Assembly: GCF_900177415.1 (NCBI RefSeq)
Contig: NZ_FXAF01000011.1
Span: forward strand, 930,001 to 994,000
Reading direction: 5' to 3'
Source of the DNA: Xaviernesmea oryzae
GTDB taxonomy: Bacteria; Pseudomonadota; Alphaproteobacteria; Rhizobiales; Rhizobiaceae
DNA length: 64,000 nt
Part shown: positions 63,864 to 64,000 of the stretch, one piece after another
Layout of the letters: every line of letters begins with the position of its first letter
Numbering within the stretch: position 1 is the first letter of the stretch
The notes under the pieces: generated by a model
What the model was told of the DNA's origin: nothing
Seen by the model: only the letters and a program-made list of their open reading frames with translations
Databases searched by the model: none
Translations under genes and position numbers: made by a program

Positions 63864-64000
63864 AGTCAGCTCCTTGCCCAATAAAATAAGTCCAAACAGC
63901 CTTGTCAGCAAGGCGGTGACTTCCCAAGCCTTGCGTTCGCATAAACCGCGCCAAGCCTTGACCGCCCCGGCACTTTCCCCCATAGCCACAGCAACGAAAA
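63864..64000. other. Window end, nothing identified
   Basis: The last 137 bp contain an open minus-strand frame in phase with the antitoxin (from 63989), which may be the end of a neighbouring gene or chance. I cannot assign it. Confidence 0.3.

Overview
The window reads as a chromosomal segment of a Rhizobiaceae alphaproteobacterium (Rhizobium/Ensifer/Shinella type). Grounds: high GC; close similarity of most proteins to rhizobial families; promoters of the form CTTGNN-N17-NNATAT; and the order greA, lpsB, lpsE, other LPS genes, lrp, trxB, lsrB, tandem sRNAs, ArsR gene, which as I recall matches the Sinorhizobium meliloti chromosome. Genus is not decided. No rRNA, tRNA, CRISPR, phage or insertion sequence was seen.

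Left part (1-19300): 5' end of dnaG, a BrnT/BrnA toxin-antitoxin pair whose toxin lacks a start codon, yqeY, and carA and carB (pyrimidine and arginine synthesis) separated by about 8 kb. Between and after them lie an ABM monooxygenase under a perfect SoxR box, MATE and MFS exporters, an ArsR/SRPBCC pair, a YpfJ metallopeptidase, a DUF2235 hydrolase, and a radical-SAM + UdgX DNA-repair operon preceded by a LexA-type box.

Middle (19500-30250): the LPS-core and redox block. greA-lpsB faces lpsE. A GT25, a GT2-like enzyme, an acetyltransferase and an FkbM methyltransferase follow. Then come lrp, trxB and lsrB, two tandem sRNAs of AbcR type, and an ArsR-nemA operon with a dyad at its promoter.

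Right part (30250-64000): mostly housekeeping and envelope genes. These include a cation/proton exchanger, a MetE-like methyltransferase, a sugar dehydrogenase, aspartate aminotransferase, cold-shock protein, a MarR/OmpR/histidine-kinase operon, ybjN-proC-csaA, ubiK, lgt, a MidA-type methyltransferase, pgeF with an M24-fold hydrolase, two lipoproteins, prs, two membrane GGDEF/EAL proteins, rplY, pth, prmB and clpS. Two further toxin-antitoxin pairs occur, one having lost its stop codon over clpS.

Two families of short intergenic repeats occur twice each. One (about 140 bp) sits inside duplicated terminator hairpins at both sites. The other (about 177 bp) has inverted terminal arms of about 47 bp. 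I found no unmistakably new multi-gene system. The strongest candidates for follow-up are the LexA-boxed UdgX/radical-SAM operon, the SoxR promoter interlocked with a hairpin, the terminator-inserted repeat, and the sRNA pair beside lsrB.
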